Assembly: GCF_019024285.1 (NCBI RefSeq)
Contig: NZ_WMKZ01000023.1
Coordinates: 1-64,000, forward strand
DNA: 64,000 bases
Reading direction: 5' to 3'
DNA from: Alkalihalobacterium elongatum
GTDB lineage: Bacteria > Bacillota > Bacilli > Bacillales > Bacillaceae_F
Shown here: positions 34,502-43,618 of the stretch, piece by piece
Layout: the number at the start of each line of letters is the position of its first letter
Numbering within the stretch: the first letter of the stretch is position 1
Translations under genes and position numbers: made by a program
The notes under the pieces: model-generated
Databases searched by the model: none
What the model was told of the DNA's origin: nothing
What the model saw: the letters and a program-made list of their open reading frames with translations, nothing else

Positions 34502-37500
34502 ATGTACAAATTAACGGAAAATCAAACGTTTGAAATTAGTAATTTTCAAGAACAAGCCCCTTTTTCTAGTTTTTTACCAGGCATTGCAGGAGTTAATGGA
34601 ATCCCTATGTGGGTGTTCTATGTGAACCGTGGCCAAGGGATTGCTAGCTTTGGGGTTCAAGATAAAAATCATGCCATGATGGAGTTTCTGCCAGCAGATA
34701 AATCCTATCAAAACGTGCAAGTACAAGGCTTCCGGACATTTATTAAGGTGATAGAAGAGGACAAGGTGACCTTCTTAGAGCCCTTCTCCCCACAAAGCAG
34801 TGCGAGCGAATCAATTGAAGAAAAAATGACCATCTCTGAAAACGGCCTAGAATTAGAATATGTTCATCATGAAATTGGTCTAATGGTCAAGGTAGAATAC
34901 TTTATATTACCTGAAGCAGCCGTTGCCGGACTCGTTCGACAGGTGACGCTTAAGAACATTTCAAAAAATGAGCGAACAATTGAATTTCTCGATGGTTTAC
35001 CCTCCCTTTTTCCGAGTGGTGTGCCGAACGCAGCTTATAAAGAATTAGGGAATACAATCAAAAGCTGGTTTGATGTAGAGAATTTAGAACAAAATATCCC
35101 TTTTTATCGATTACGAGGAAGCATAGAGGATTCATCCGAGGTGAAGGAAATTCATCAAGGGAATTTTTATGTCAGCTTTTCCCGTGGCCCAAATGGTGAA
35201 AAAATCGTTCGACCGATGATTGACCGGGACATTATTTTTGGGACAGATACGTCTTTGCATGTACCACGCCAATTTTTAACAACATCGATTGAAAACCTAC
35301 GATCTCAACCTCAACAAACGACAAATAAAGTTTCTTGTGGTTTCTCTGGGGAACGAGTTACGTTGAAGCCTGACGAAGTGTTTGAGTTTCATACAGTCAT
35401 TGGCCATGGAAGAAGTCTTCAAACCGTGCAATTATACGTAACGAAGGAACTTACCATCAGCAAGCTCATGGAGATGAAGGAAAAGGCGAAGTCGATTACG
35501 AAACCGATTACGGAAAAAATAAAAACGCGTTCTGGGCAGCCTTTGTTTGATGCTTACACTCAGCAAAGCTTCTTAGATAATGGCCTTCGTGGCGGTTTTC
35601 CTATCACATTTGAAAATGAGACAGCAAAGAAAGTGTATTACTTGTTTTCAAGGAAGCATGGGGACTTAGAACGGGATTATAATTTCTTCTCCATTAGTCC
35701 GACGTACTACTCTCAAGGGAATGGAAACTACCGCGATATTAACCAAAACCGCCGTTGTGATGTTTTCTTTGAACCGAAAGTCGAGGACTACAACGTGAAT
35801 TTATTTATGAATTTAATTCAGCTCGATGGTTACAATCCTCTAGCTGTAAAAGGAGTGCGGTTCCGTTTAACAGGGGAGCTGGATCTTTCTAAAGCCAGTC
35901 ATGTTGGTCATCAAGAAAAGCTAAAGGCCTTCTTTGCTTCAAGCTATACGCCTGGGGAACTGAAGCATTTTGTGGAAGAGGAAGGAATTGACCTTGCCGA
36001 CAGCTTCGAAGCCTTTTTAACAAATGTGCTGCTTGCGTCTGAAGAAGAGCAGAAAGCTGAGTTTGGCGAGGGATACTGGATGGATCACTGGACATACAAT
36101 TTAGATTTAATTGACAGTTATTTAGCGATTTATCCTGATAGGAAGGATGACTTTTATTTTAAACCTACCTACCGCTTCTTTGAAAGTCCAGTTCGTGTAA
36201 AGAGCCGAAAAGAAAAGTACGTGGTGAACAATGGAAAGCTAAGGCAGTATCATGCCGTGGAAAAAATAGAAGAAAAGGCTACGAAAGCAACGGCCAATGA
36301 CGGTGTTCTTTGGATCAGAGATAACTTTGGTAACGGCGACATCTACCAAACGAACTTATACTCTAAGTTATTTATCCTTGGGTTAGTGAAAGCATCAACT
36401 CTAGCTCCATTTGGGTTAGGCGTTGAGATGGAAGGGGATAAACCTGGCTGGAACGATTCATTAAATGGTTTGCCTGGGATGTTTGGATCAAGCACCTCAG
36501 AATTGTTTGAGTTAAAAAGATTGCTACAGATACTACTGGAGGTGGAAAGTGGCGGAGAACTTGTCCTGCCAGTGGAAGTAGACGCATTTTTGAAAAGCAT
36601 CGTGGAAGAGATGCAGACCCTTGAGAGGGAAGATTTGTATCGAATCGAGCACTCCGACCTTGACAAAGAAATGGATAGCAGGCCTGATGCGGACCAGTTG
36701 GAGCTTAGCTATTGGGATCGAGTAACGAAGCATAGGGAAAATTACCGTGACGCTATTTATGCAGGTATAGCCGGAGAGGAAGTTGTTTATTCCCTTGATA
36801 AGGCGAAACAGATTATTAACATCTTGAAAGCCAGAGTGGACAAAGCGGTTGAAAGAGTCGAAGCCTATAGCACCCCGTTGATCCCAACTTATTTTTACTT
36901 TGAGGCACAAGGAACGGTGGATGATGAGTTAAATACAGCAGCTCTACAATGGGTTCCAAGACCTGTAACTCCGTTTTTAGAGGGAGTAGTCAAGCAGTTT
37001 AAGGTTACTGAGGACCAAGGTCTTGCAAAGGAACTTTACGATAAAGTGAAGGCTTCTGATATTTATGATAAAAAACTTCACATGTATAAAACGTCCATGA
37101 GTATTGCAGAAGAACCGTTGGAGCTAGGTCGTGCGAAGTCATTCACGCCAGGTTGGCTGGAGAATGAGTCGATTTTCCTCCACATGGAATATAAATATTT
37201 GTTAGCTACGCTCAAGACTGGGTTAACGGATGAATTCTTCGAAGATATGAAAAAAGTGATAATTCCATTTCTCGATCCAAAGGTATATGGCAGAAGTACT
37301 CTGGAAAACTCTTCGTTCATTGCCAGCAGTGCTAATCCTAATGAAGAGTTACATGGACGAGGGTTTGTCTCACGCTTAAGTGGTTCCACTATTGAGTTTA
37401 TGAACATGTGGTTTTTCATGATGGCAGGGGAAAAACCATTCCGTTTTGAGGATGAGATTGGAAAAGACGGGAAGCTTGTATGTCAACTTAAGCCGACACT

Positions 37501-37750
37501 TCCGAGCTGGATGTTTGATGAAAACGGCGAGGTCTCATTTAAGTTCCTTGGAAAGACCGATGTTACTTATGTCAATAAGAAGAAGAGAAATACTTACGGA
37601 ACCGATGGCGTTGTGCCGGTTTCAGTAGAGTTGAGTTTTAAAGATGACGCTAGCCTGACGCAGCGAGTGGGAGCCGATGAGCTAGTGGGTGATTTTGCCG
37701 TAGCGATCCGAAATGGAGAAGTTACAAAGATGGTGGTAGAGCTAGGGTAA
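34502..37750 (+). CDS. Beta-1,3-glucan (oligosaccharide) phosphorylase, GH161/GH149-like
   Basis: 1082 residues, cytosolic. The overall plan is that of GH94-clan inverting phosphorylases: N-terminal beta-sandwich (about 1-330), linker helices, (alpha/alpha)6 catalytic barrel, C-terminal beta domain. The candidate catalytic acid is D411 in NYRDINQNRR, a motif I associate with GH149/GH161 rather than with cellobiose phosphorylases (about 800 residues). Such enzymes split beta-1,3-gluco-oligosaccharides with phosphate to alpha-glucose 1-phosphate, saving ATP. Context (GH16, GH1, LacI, ABC importer) supports laminarin as source. ATG 34502 with AAGGTGAT upstream is preferred to the ATG at 34451. 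Assignment to GH161 is inference. Confidence 0.7.
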   Translation: MYKLTENQTFEISNFQEQAPFSSFLPGIAGVNGIPMWVFYVNRGQGIASFGVQDKNHAMMEFLPADKSYQNVQVQGFRTFIKVIEEDKVTFLEPFSPQSSASESIEEKMTISENGLELEYVHHEIGLMVKVEYFILPEAAVAGLVRQVTLKNISKNERTIEFLDGLPSLFPSGVPNAAYKELGNTIKSWFDVENLEQNIPFYRLRGSIEDSSEVKEIHQGNFYVSFSRGPNGEKIVRPMIDRDIIFGTDTSLHVPRQFLTTSIENLRSQPQQTTNKVSCGFSGERVTLKPDEVFEFHTVIGHGRSLQTVQLYVTKELTISKLMEMKEKAKSITKPITEKIKTRSGQPLFDAYTQQSFLDNGLRGGFPITFENETAKKVYYLFSRKHGDLERDYNFFSISPTYYSQGNGNYRDINQNRRCDVFFEPKVEDYNVNLFMNLIQLDGYNPLAVKGVRFRLTGELDLSKASHVGHQEKLKAFFASSYTPGELKHFVEEEGIDLADSFEAFLTNVLLASEEEQKAEFGEGYWMDHWTYNLDLIDSYLAIYPDRKDDFYFKPTYRFFESPVRVKSRKEKYVVNNGKLRQYHAVEKIEEKATKATANDGVLWIRDNFGNGDIYQTNLYSKLFILGLVKASTLAPFGLGVEMEGDKPGWNDSLNGLPGMFGSSTSELFELKRLLQILLEVESGGELVLPVEVDAFLKSIVEEMQTLEREDLYRIEHSDLDKEMDSRPDADQLELSYWDRVTKHRENYRDAIYAGIAGEEVVYSLDKAKQIINILKARVDKAVERVEAYSTPLIPTYFYFEAQGTVDDELNTAALQWVPRPVTPFLEGVVKQFKVTEDQGLAKELYDKVKASDIYDKKLHMYKTSMSIAEEPLELGRAKSFTPGWLENESIFLHMEYKYLLATLKTGLTDEFFEDMKKVIIPFLDPKVYGRSTLENSSFIASSANPNEELHGRGFVSRLSGSTIEFMNMWFFMMAGEKPFRFEDEIGKDGKLVCQLKPTLPSWMFDENGEVSFKFLGKTDVTYVNKKKRNTYGTDGVVPVSVELSFKDDASLTQRVGADELVGDFAVAIRNGEVTKMVVELG

Positions 37751-37824
37751 AGGCTTTGGGAGAGGGGCGTAACTGTCTCTCTCTTAACCCATCACTTACA
37801 ATTCCATGGTCAGTTCTTGAAATA

Positions 37825-37842
37825 TACGAAAACGCTTTCGTA
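37825..37842. promoter_or_regulatory. LacI-type operator before the GH16 gene
   Basis: TACGAAAACGCTTTCGTA: 7-bp perfect arms around ACGC; 140 bp before the GH16 start. It differs from cre (TGNAANCGNWNNCA) only at the outer T and A. The remaining 37751-37981 shows no gene. Confidence 0.6.
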
Positions 37843-37981
37843 ATGTTGGGGTGAATAGTACAGAGCGTTTCACTTTATTATTCCATGACTTAAGTATGGA
37901 TATGAGGTTGTTCCATACCGTACATAGTTTCAGGATGTGTAAGGTTAGTATAAAAATTTACATTAAAAAGGGAGAATTAGA

Positions 37982-40900
37982 ATGCTAAAGAAATCGTTTA
38001 GTTTGTTCTTATTATTTTTGTTACTTGGCTCCAACTTCAACTTTATCAAGAATACTGCTAGTGCGGAAGGTACCAGTGGCGGCGGAGATGAAAGGGATTG
38101 GTCACTTGTCTGGGAAGACACGTTTGAAGGTGAGCAGTTAGATTTAAGTAAATGGAGTTATGATATTGGAAATGGTTTTTATGATAACGGCACGTTTATT
38201 CCTGGATGGGGGAATGAAGAACTACAATCCTATCAGGAAGATAATGTGCGTGTGGAAAATGGACAGTTGATTATTCAAGCGAAAGAGGAAACGGTATCTG
38301 ATGACACGGGGACATATCACTACACCTCTGGGAAAATTCATACCCAAGGTAAATTCAGTCAGAAATATGGTCGGTTTGAAGCGAAAATGGCACTCCCTGC
38401 TGGACAAGGATATTGGCCTGCTTTTTGGATGATGCCTGAAGATGACGTGTATGGTGGCTGGGCGGCGTCCGGTGAGATTGATATTATGGAAAACGCTGGG
38501 GCAACTCCACATAAAATTGGTGGAGCGATTCACTATGGCGGACAATGGCCAAATAACACGTATACTGCTAAGGATTATTATTTTCCAGAAGGAAAAGATG
38601 TAACCGATTTCAATGTCTATGCTGTCGAGTGGGAGCCAGGGGAAATTCGTTGGTATGTGAATGGGGAGTTATATCAAACATTAGATAATTGGAGTGCAAC
38701 AAGCACTGGTAATCCAGCTAAATTTGCTTATCCAGCACCGTTTGACCAAGAGTTTTACCTTATTTTAAATCTTGCTGTTGGTGGTTGGTATGGTGGAAAT
38801 CCTGATGAAACGACTCCGTTGCCTGGGGAAATGGTAGTTGACTATGTACGAGTATATGAGTTACAGGAAGACCAATATAGAGAGCCGGTAGAGCCAGCTT
38901 TTGAAGTAGTGGATCTTCCTAGTAATGCAAAAATAGCCATAGACGGAAATTATGTTTATGACCCGAATTTTAAAGAAGGGTTCACAACGATTTCCAATAA
39001 TCAAGAATTAACAAATGATTGGGGCCACCTTTACTGGAATTTAGTTTATTTGCCGGATTTTAATGGCAGAGGGATAGCGAAAATCGACACTCTTGAAGGG
39101 GAGCAATTTGCAAAGGTGGATATTACCCAAGGTGGTAGCCAAACCTATTCCGTTCAGCTCATTCAGAATGTGACGCTTGGAAAAGGACGTTGGTACAAGC
39201 TTAGTTTTGAAGCTAAGTCAACAGCTGACCGTAATTTGAACGTGAAGCTAGGTGGTGGACCAGAGCGCGGATACACAGCCTATTCTCCGAACCGTGATTT
39301 TAAGTTGACGAATGAGCTTCAATCCTATGAGTTAGCTTTCCAGATGCAGCATGATACGGATGTAGCATCTCGTTTGGAATTCAATATGGGACTGAATACC
39401 AATCCAGTATGGATAGGGAATGTTAAGGTGGAGGAAATTGACCCGTTAGATCCTTATCAAGAGGATGGGGTGAAAAGGCCGTTACGAAATGGGAATCATG
39501 TCTATAATGGAACCTTCGATTTAGGTCGCATGGATAGAATGACATACTGGAACTTCCATGTGGATAGTGCCACTGCAAAAGCGTCTGTTGACCCTAGTAC
39601 GAGGGAGCTTGAAGTAACCATCGTGGATGGAGGCGCTAGCCCAGATGAGATTACCCTTGTTCAAAAAGGGATCAATTTATTAGCAAATGATGAATACAAA
39701 CTGACTTTCAGCGGGCGAGCAGAAGCTCCACGGGAAATCCAAGTTGCTTTGTTAAGTAAAGACGGAACAATTAATTACTCTGGAGTTGAGCCAGTGACAC
39801 TTTCTACAGGGATGGAAACTTTTGAGGTAACATTTACCATGCCTAATGTCACAGATGTGGAAGGACAGCTTGTCTTTTTCTTTGGAGGAAGTGATAAGAA
39901 TGTCTTTCTGGACGATATTACAATGGTTCGTATAACAGACAACAATGCTGTGTTAGATTTCGACGCTATTTTTCCACTGAAAAATGGTGATTTCTCTAAT
40001 GGCTTTTCAAACTGGGAAAAGCATATTCAAGGGGACCACGAGCCAGGAACCTCAACGGCAGTGATTGAAGTGGTTGATGGTGAGGTTAAAGCCAGTATTG
40101 AAAACGAAGGCTGGGAGCCGTGGCATGTCATTTTGATGCAAAACAATATGAAACTACTTTCGAATCAAACGTATGTGATAAAATTTGACGCAAGCTCGAC
40201 GATTGATCGCAAGCTCGAAGTAGTGCTGGAAAATGCTTCTTACAATAGGTATTTTTCTGAAGTTGTTGAATTGTCTACTTCCATGGAAACGTATCAGTTT
40301 GAGTTCCAAATGAGTGCCGATGACACGGTGGATTTGAAATATCTGTTAGGCCAGGTTGCAAACGGCAGTGCTATCGGTGATCACGTGGTTACGATTGATA
40401 ACGTGAAGTTAGAGATTCAAGGAGAAAGGGAGAAGTTGTTCCCATTAGTAAACGGCGGTTTTAATGCTGGACTTTCTAGCTGGCAGGAGCATTACCAAGG
40501 GTTGTACGATGGACCGTCCCGAGCTAGCTTTGTAGAGGAAATGGGAGAAGCGAAGATTACCATCGAACATGAAGGTGTAAATCCTTGGGATATCTCCCTA
40601 TCACAAGAAGAGCTCGCTATGTATGAGGGTCAGACCTATGTTTTAGCGTTTGAGGCAAGATCTACGTTAGAGCGAAAACTCGAGTTGGTAGTGGATAATG
40701 GTGCACCAAGCTACCACCGTTATTTTGATAGGATAATAGATTTAACGGACTCGATGCAAACGTTTAGCTTTGAGTTTGAGATGCCAGCTGATGATTTAAT
40801 TGGATTGAAATTTTTAGTAGGAAGAGTAGCTGGTATTACGATTGAACAGGAACATGAAATTTTTATTGATAACGTAAGACTGGAAGTGAAAGGTGCGAGA

Positions 40901-42124
40901 GAAGCCCTTGGCGGTTTGAATGATTCAGGCGATCAAGAGTCAGAACCGAGCAATCCAGGTGACTCATTGGAGCCAATAGAGCCAATAGAGCCAATAGAGC
41001 CAGTAGAACCAATAGAGCCAGTAGAACCAGTAGAGCCAGTAGAACCAGTAGAGCCAGTAGAGCCAATAGAGCCTGTAGAACCTACAGAGCCATCAGACCC
41101 TGCAGACCCTGCGGAAAAACAGTGGAGGGAAGTTGGGGAAAACTTGTTATTTGACGGCTCGTTTAAATCGACAACGGAATTTGGCTTTGGGGAAAACTTG
41201 CTTGAAGGTTGGAATATTCATAACCAAGGTCTGTACGAGGAGTGGGCAGGTCTCGCTGAATTCTCAGTAGTTGATGAAGCCGTAAATATTACGCTCCAAC
41301 AAGTAGGTTGGGATTGGTGGCAAATTCAATTGTTCCAAGAGGGAATTGAAGTACCAAATGGCATGTACAAAATTGCCTTTGATATGAAATCTGAATTAGA
41401 GCGTCCAGTTTATGTTGAGTTAGCAGACTCAGGAGTTCCAATCCAGACATTTACAGTGGGAAGTGAACTTCAAACCTATGAATCTATCGTTGAGGTAGGT
41501 GAAGAAGGAACGTACAAGTTCTTGTTCGGACTTGGAAGATCGGGAGAAGATGCTGTACTGGAAGTTCCTTACACGATTACCATCGATAATGTAAGGCTGG
41601 TCACTGTGGAGGAAGTGGAAGAAGAGCCAGGAAGCGGTGAACCAGGTAAAGAGGAAGAAGAGCCAGGAAGTGGTGAACCAGGTAAAGAGGAAGAAGAGCC
41701 AGGAAGTGGTGAACCAGGTAAAGAAGAAGAAGAGCCAGGAAGCGGTGAACCAGGTAAAGAGGAAGAAGAGCCAGGAAGCGGTGAACCAGGTAAAGAGGAA
41801 GAAGAGCCAGGGAGCGGTGAACCAGGTAAAGAGGAAGAAGAGCCAGGAAGCGGTGAACCAGGTAAAGAGAAAGAGGAGCCAGGAAGCGGTAAACCAGGTA
41901 AAGAGGAAGAGTCGGCTCCAGAGACTACTGTAAAGAAAGAAAAAGAAGAAAAAGAAAAAATGGAGGTCATAGAAACAGAAAAGAGTAGTGAGAAAGGGAA
42001 AGAGAACAAATTACCTAATACAGCTACAGCCGTCTATAATAACCTAGCGATAGGTTTGATCTTACTTGTTATAGGTACTACTCTGTACTTGGTAAGAAAA
42101 CGAAAAAAGCAAGTAGAGATGTAA
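37982..42124 (+). CDS. Cell-wall-anchored GH16 endo-beta-1,3-glucanase with multiple CBMs
   Basis: 1380 residues. Signal peptide (1-28, ends NTASAEG), GH16 laminarinase domain (about 35-295) with catalytic E165 and E170 in GEIDIMENAG. Then four CBM4/9-type beta-sandwich modules at about 305-490, 500-650, 660-810 and 815-970, an EP[IV]-rich linker (975-1040), a fifth similar module (1045-1195), eight 12-residue EPGSGEPGKEEE repeats, and a sorting signal: LPNTA at 1344-1348, hydrophobic span, RKRKKQVEM tail. LPNTA is typical of Bacillus class D sortases rather than SrtA LPETG. It would stay on the cell surface and cut beta-1,3-glucan for import. No sortase gene is in the window. AAAGGGAGAATTAG precedes ATG. 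Confidence 0.9.
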   Translation: MLKKSFSLFLLFLLLGSNFNFIKNTASAEGTSGGGDERDWSLVWEDTFEGEQLDLSKWSYDIGNGFYDNGTFIPGWGNEELQSYQEDNVRVENGQLIIQAKEETVSDDTGTYHYTSGKIHTQGKFSQKYGRFEAKMALPAGQGYWPAFWMMPEDDVYGGWAASGEIDIMENAGATPHKIGGAIHYGGQWPNNTYTAKDYYFPEGKDVTDFNVYAVEWEPGEIRWYVNGELYQTLDNWSATSTGNPAKFAYPAPFDQEFYLILNLAVGGWYGGNPDETTPLPGEMVVDYVRVYELQEDQYREPVEPAFEVVDLPSNAKIAIDGNYVYDPNFKEGFTTISNNQELTNDWGHLYWNLVYLPDFNGRGIAKIDTLEGEQFAKVDITQGGSQTYSVQLIQNVTLGKGRWYKLSFEAKSTADRNLNVKLGGGPERGYTAYSPNRDFKLTNELQSYELAFQMQHDTDVASRLEFNMGLNTNPVWIGNVKVEEIDPLDPYQEDGVKRPLRNGNHVYNGTFDLGRMDRMTYWNFHVDSATAKASVDPSTRELEVTIVDGGASPDEITLVQKGINLLANDEYKLTFSGRAEAPREIQVALLSKDGTINYSGVEPVTLSTGMETFEVTFTMPNVTDVEGQLVFFFGGSDKNVFLDDITMVRITDNNAVLDFDAIFPLKNGDFSNGFSNWEKHIQGDHEPGTSTAVIEVVDGEVKASIENEGWEPWHVILMQNNMKLLSNQTYVIKFDASSTIDRKLEVVLENASYNRYFSEVVELSTSMETYQFEFQMSADDTVDLKYLLGQVANGSAIGDHVVTIDNVKLEIQGEREKLFPLVNGGFNAGLSSWQEHYQGLYDGPSRASFVEEMGEAKITIEHEGVNPWDISLSQEELAMYEGQTYVLAFEARSTLERKLELVVDNGAPSYHRYFDRIIDLTDSMQTFSFEFEMPADDLIGLKFLVGRVAGITIEQEHEIFIDNVRLEVKGAREALGGLNDSGDQESEPSNPGDSLEPIEPIEPIEPVEPIEPVEPVEPVEPVEPVEPIEPVEPTEPSDPADPAEKQWREVGENLLFDGSFKSTTEFGFGENLLEGWNIHNQGLYEEWAGLAEFSVVDEAVNITLQQVGWDWWQIQLFQEGIEVPNGMYKIAFDMKSELERPVYVELADSGVPIQTFTVGSELQTYESIVEVGEEGTYKFLFGLGRSGEDAVLEVPYTITIDNVRLVTVEEVEEEPGSGEPGKEEEEPGSGEPGKEEEEPGSGEPGKEEEEPGSGEPGKEEEEPGSGEPGKEEEEPGSGEPGKEEEEPGSGEPGKEKEEPGSGKPGKEEESAPETTVKKEKEEKEKMEVIETEKSSEKGKENKLPNTATAVYNNLAIGLILLVIGTTLYLVRKRKKQVEM
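40970..41092. repeat. Tandem 6/12-bp repeats encoding the EPI/EPV linker
   Basis: About twenty near-identical six-base GA-GCC-A units coding Glu-Pro-Ile/Val; length is probably variable between strains. Confidence 0.85.
41629..41916. repeat. Eight tandem 36-bp repeats in the GH16 gene
   Basis: Eight copies of a 36-bp unit coding EPGSGEPGKEEE with only a few base changes; wall-spanning stalk. No unique spacers, so not a CRISPR array. Confidence 0.92.
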
Positions 42125-42129
42125 GGTGA

Positions 42130-42167
42130 AAAACGAGAGTGCCGTATTTAAATGGTACTCTCGTTTT
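42130..42167. terminator. Terminator of the GH16 gene
   Basis: 14-bp stem AAAACGAGAGTGCC (42130-42143) with 42154-42167, one G-T pair, ending TTTT. Confidence 0.9.
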
Positions 42168-42473
42168 ATGTGACAAAAATGAGTAAGTATAAGGAAATGG
42201 ATGGAAAAGAAGTGCGCATATTAGGAGTCGGGGAAAGGAACCCAAAATTAACTGTTAGAGAATCGAAAGGTTATTGTAAGAAAAAGGGGTAACCTCTGTT
42301 AAAATACTTAAGGCTGTTGATGAAGTGTTCTCAACAGCCTGTTGTTTTGAGTGGAAGGGGAGGCTATCTCTTACTGTACCCTTATCCTCCATAAAATTTG
42401 TAAACTCCAGTGAAACTTTGTTGCAGCGGGAAAGCAAGGTCAGGGATGCTCACACAGACGAGATGTATAGTAA
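42168..42473. other. Intergenic stretch with a terminator-like hairpin
   Basis: No gene seen. AGGCTGTTGA (42311-42320) pairs perfectly with 42331-42340 and is followed by GTTGTTTT; it may be a terminator left from a lost gene. Confidence 0.5.
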
Positions 42474-42767
42474 TCGCGTTTAAAAGCGATAGAGGAAACC
42501 TATGACTTTGATGATGTATTTTGTAATCACGCGGGTCATATGAACAATGGAAGAACGGCATTAAAAAACAAACTAAATTATTTATTGGACATACAAGGAA
42601 ATATATTAAAGCTGTATGAGGGAGGGAAGACCCCAGAGGTAATTAATAATGAGCTGTTTCCTAGAAAATATCCGATAACGTTTTTTTCTGCTGGGGAATG
42701 GGACTCCATCCATATTGTCAATTCCATCATTAAACAGGAACCTTTGTATCACAAACATTGTAATTGA
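42474..42767 (+). pseudogene. C-terminal fragment of an MBL-fold hydrolase
   Basis: After an in-frame TAA (42471-42473) the frame reads SRLKAIEETYDFDDVFCNHAGHMNNGR..., NYLLDIQGNILKLYEGGKTPEVINNELFP, then SAGEWDSIHIVNSII, which is the tail of Bacillus metallo-beta-lactamase-fold hydrolases (the FCNHAG histidine is a metal ligand). The N-terminal two thirds with the HxHxDH motif are missing. An internal ATG at 42540 has no ribosome-binding site, so it is a relic. Confidence 0.7.
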
Positions 42768-42911
42768 ATAACAAAGTCAAACTAAGTGGATTTATAAATA
42801 ATCGTAACCCTCAATACTTCAGTTACCAATACCATTTTGCTTTATATTAAAATTTTAGTTGGGGAAGCTATATATATTAAAAGCAAGCTCTCTTTGATGG
42901 GAGGACGAAAC

Positions 42912-43337
42912 ATGAAAGTATTGTCAATGATTCAGCCCTGGGCCAGCCTTTTTGTTCTACGGGAGGCCCAGTATGAGACGAGGAGTTGGAAGACTAATTA
43001 TCGCGGGCCCTTATCGATACATACAAGTAAAAAAATTGATAAGGCTGTATGTAACCATCGTGCCGTACAGTCATTATTAGCCAAGCACGGGTATACAGTT
43101 CAGGATTTACCAACAGGGCAAATAATTGCAGTATGCCAGCTTAAAGAGTGCCTTAAGGTAATGGAAAACCACCAAACTTGGGCAGTCTTAGAAGATGGAC
43201 GACAAGTATCTGGTAATGACTACTTCTTAGGAGGTTATCCTGAAGGCGGCTATGTTTGGGTCGTTGAGGGTATGCGTATGTTAGATCACTTTATTCCAGC
43301 TAAAGGAAAACTTGGGCTATGGGAGCATGATGTTTAA
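42912..43337 (+). CDS. ASCH-domain protein
   Basis: 141 residues of the ASCH (PUA-like) fold: MKVLSMIQPWASLFVLREAQYETRSW, YRGPLSIHTSKKIDK, TGQIIAVCQLKEC and the GYVWVVEGMRML strand. The WKTNYRGPLSIHTSKK segment holds the conserved G-x-K-type ligand motif region. ASCH proteins are thought to bind RNA or modified nucleosides; some are N4-acetylcytidine amidohydrolases. Start ATG 42912 follows GGGAGGACGAAAC; the longer frame from 42837 has no site. Stand-alone gene. Confidence 0.78.
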   Translation: MKVLSMIQPWASLFVLREAQYETRSWKTNYRGPLSIHTSKKIDKAVCNHRAVQSLLAKHGYTVQDLPTGQIIAVCQLKECLKVMENHQTWAVLEDGRQVSGNDYFLGGYPEGGYVWVVEGMRMLDHFIPAKGKLGLWEHDV

Positions 43338-43618
43338 TTCTTTTTAAGAGCTGAAGAATCAAAAATGAAGTTCTAACTACTGGCATCATTCATAATGGAT
43401 GGTGTTTTTTATTTGCTGAATTAACTGTATAGAGACCATAGGACTATAAAAGGGGTGGGGACTACTAATTTTTGTGACTTTTCTCACATCTACAACAGTG
43501 CTTCTTCTATATAATGTTTATATATATTCAACCGCACACTAGGTGAATTTGGTTAATAAGTAATAGATCTTCTAACAAATACGTGATCTTAGAGTGCGCA
43601 GAAGGAGAAGACAATGAA

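Noticed and set aside
36343-36910. Minus-strand open frames of more than 100 codons inside the phosphorylase gene
   Set aside because: Shadow frames opposite a long, well-supported gene, with no ribosome-binding sites or family resemblance.
34502-37750. Cellobiose phosphorylase (GH94) call
   Set aside because: Length is about 1080 rather than about 800 residues and the catalytic segment reads NYRDINQNRR; a GH161/GH149-like enzyme fits better.
41629-41916. Regular 36-bp repeats that look like a CRISPR array at first sight
   Set aside because: They are contiguous without spacers and code in frame for EPGSGEPGKEEE in the GH16 stalk.
40863-42009. Long minus-strand open frames (LALLVLLAL... and SSSLPGSPLPG...)
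   Set aside because: They are antisense of low-complexity repeats in the GH16 gene and lack ribosome-binding sites.
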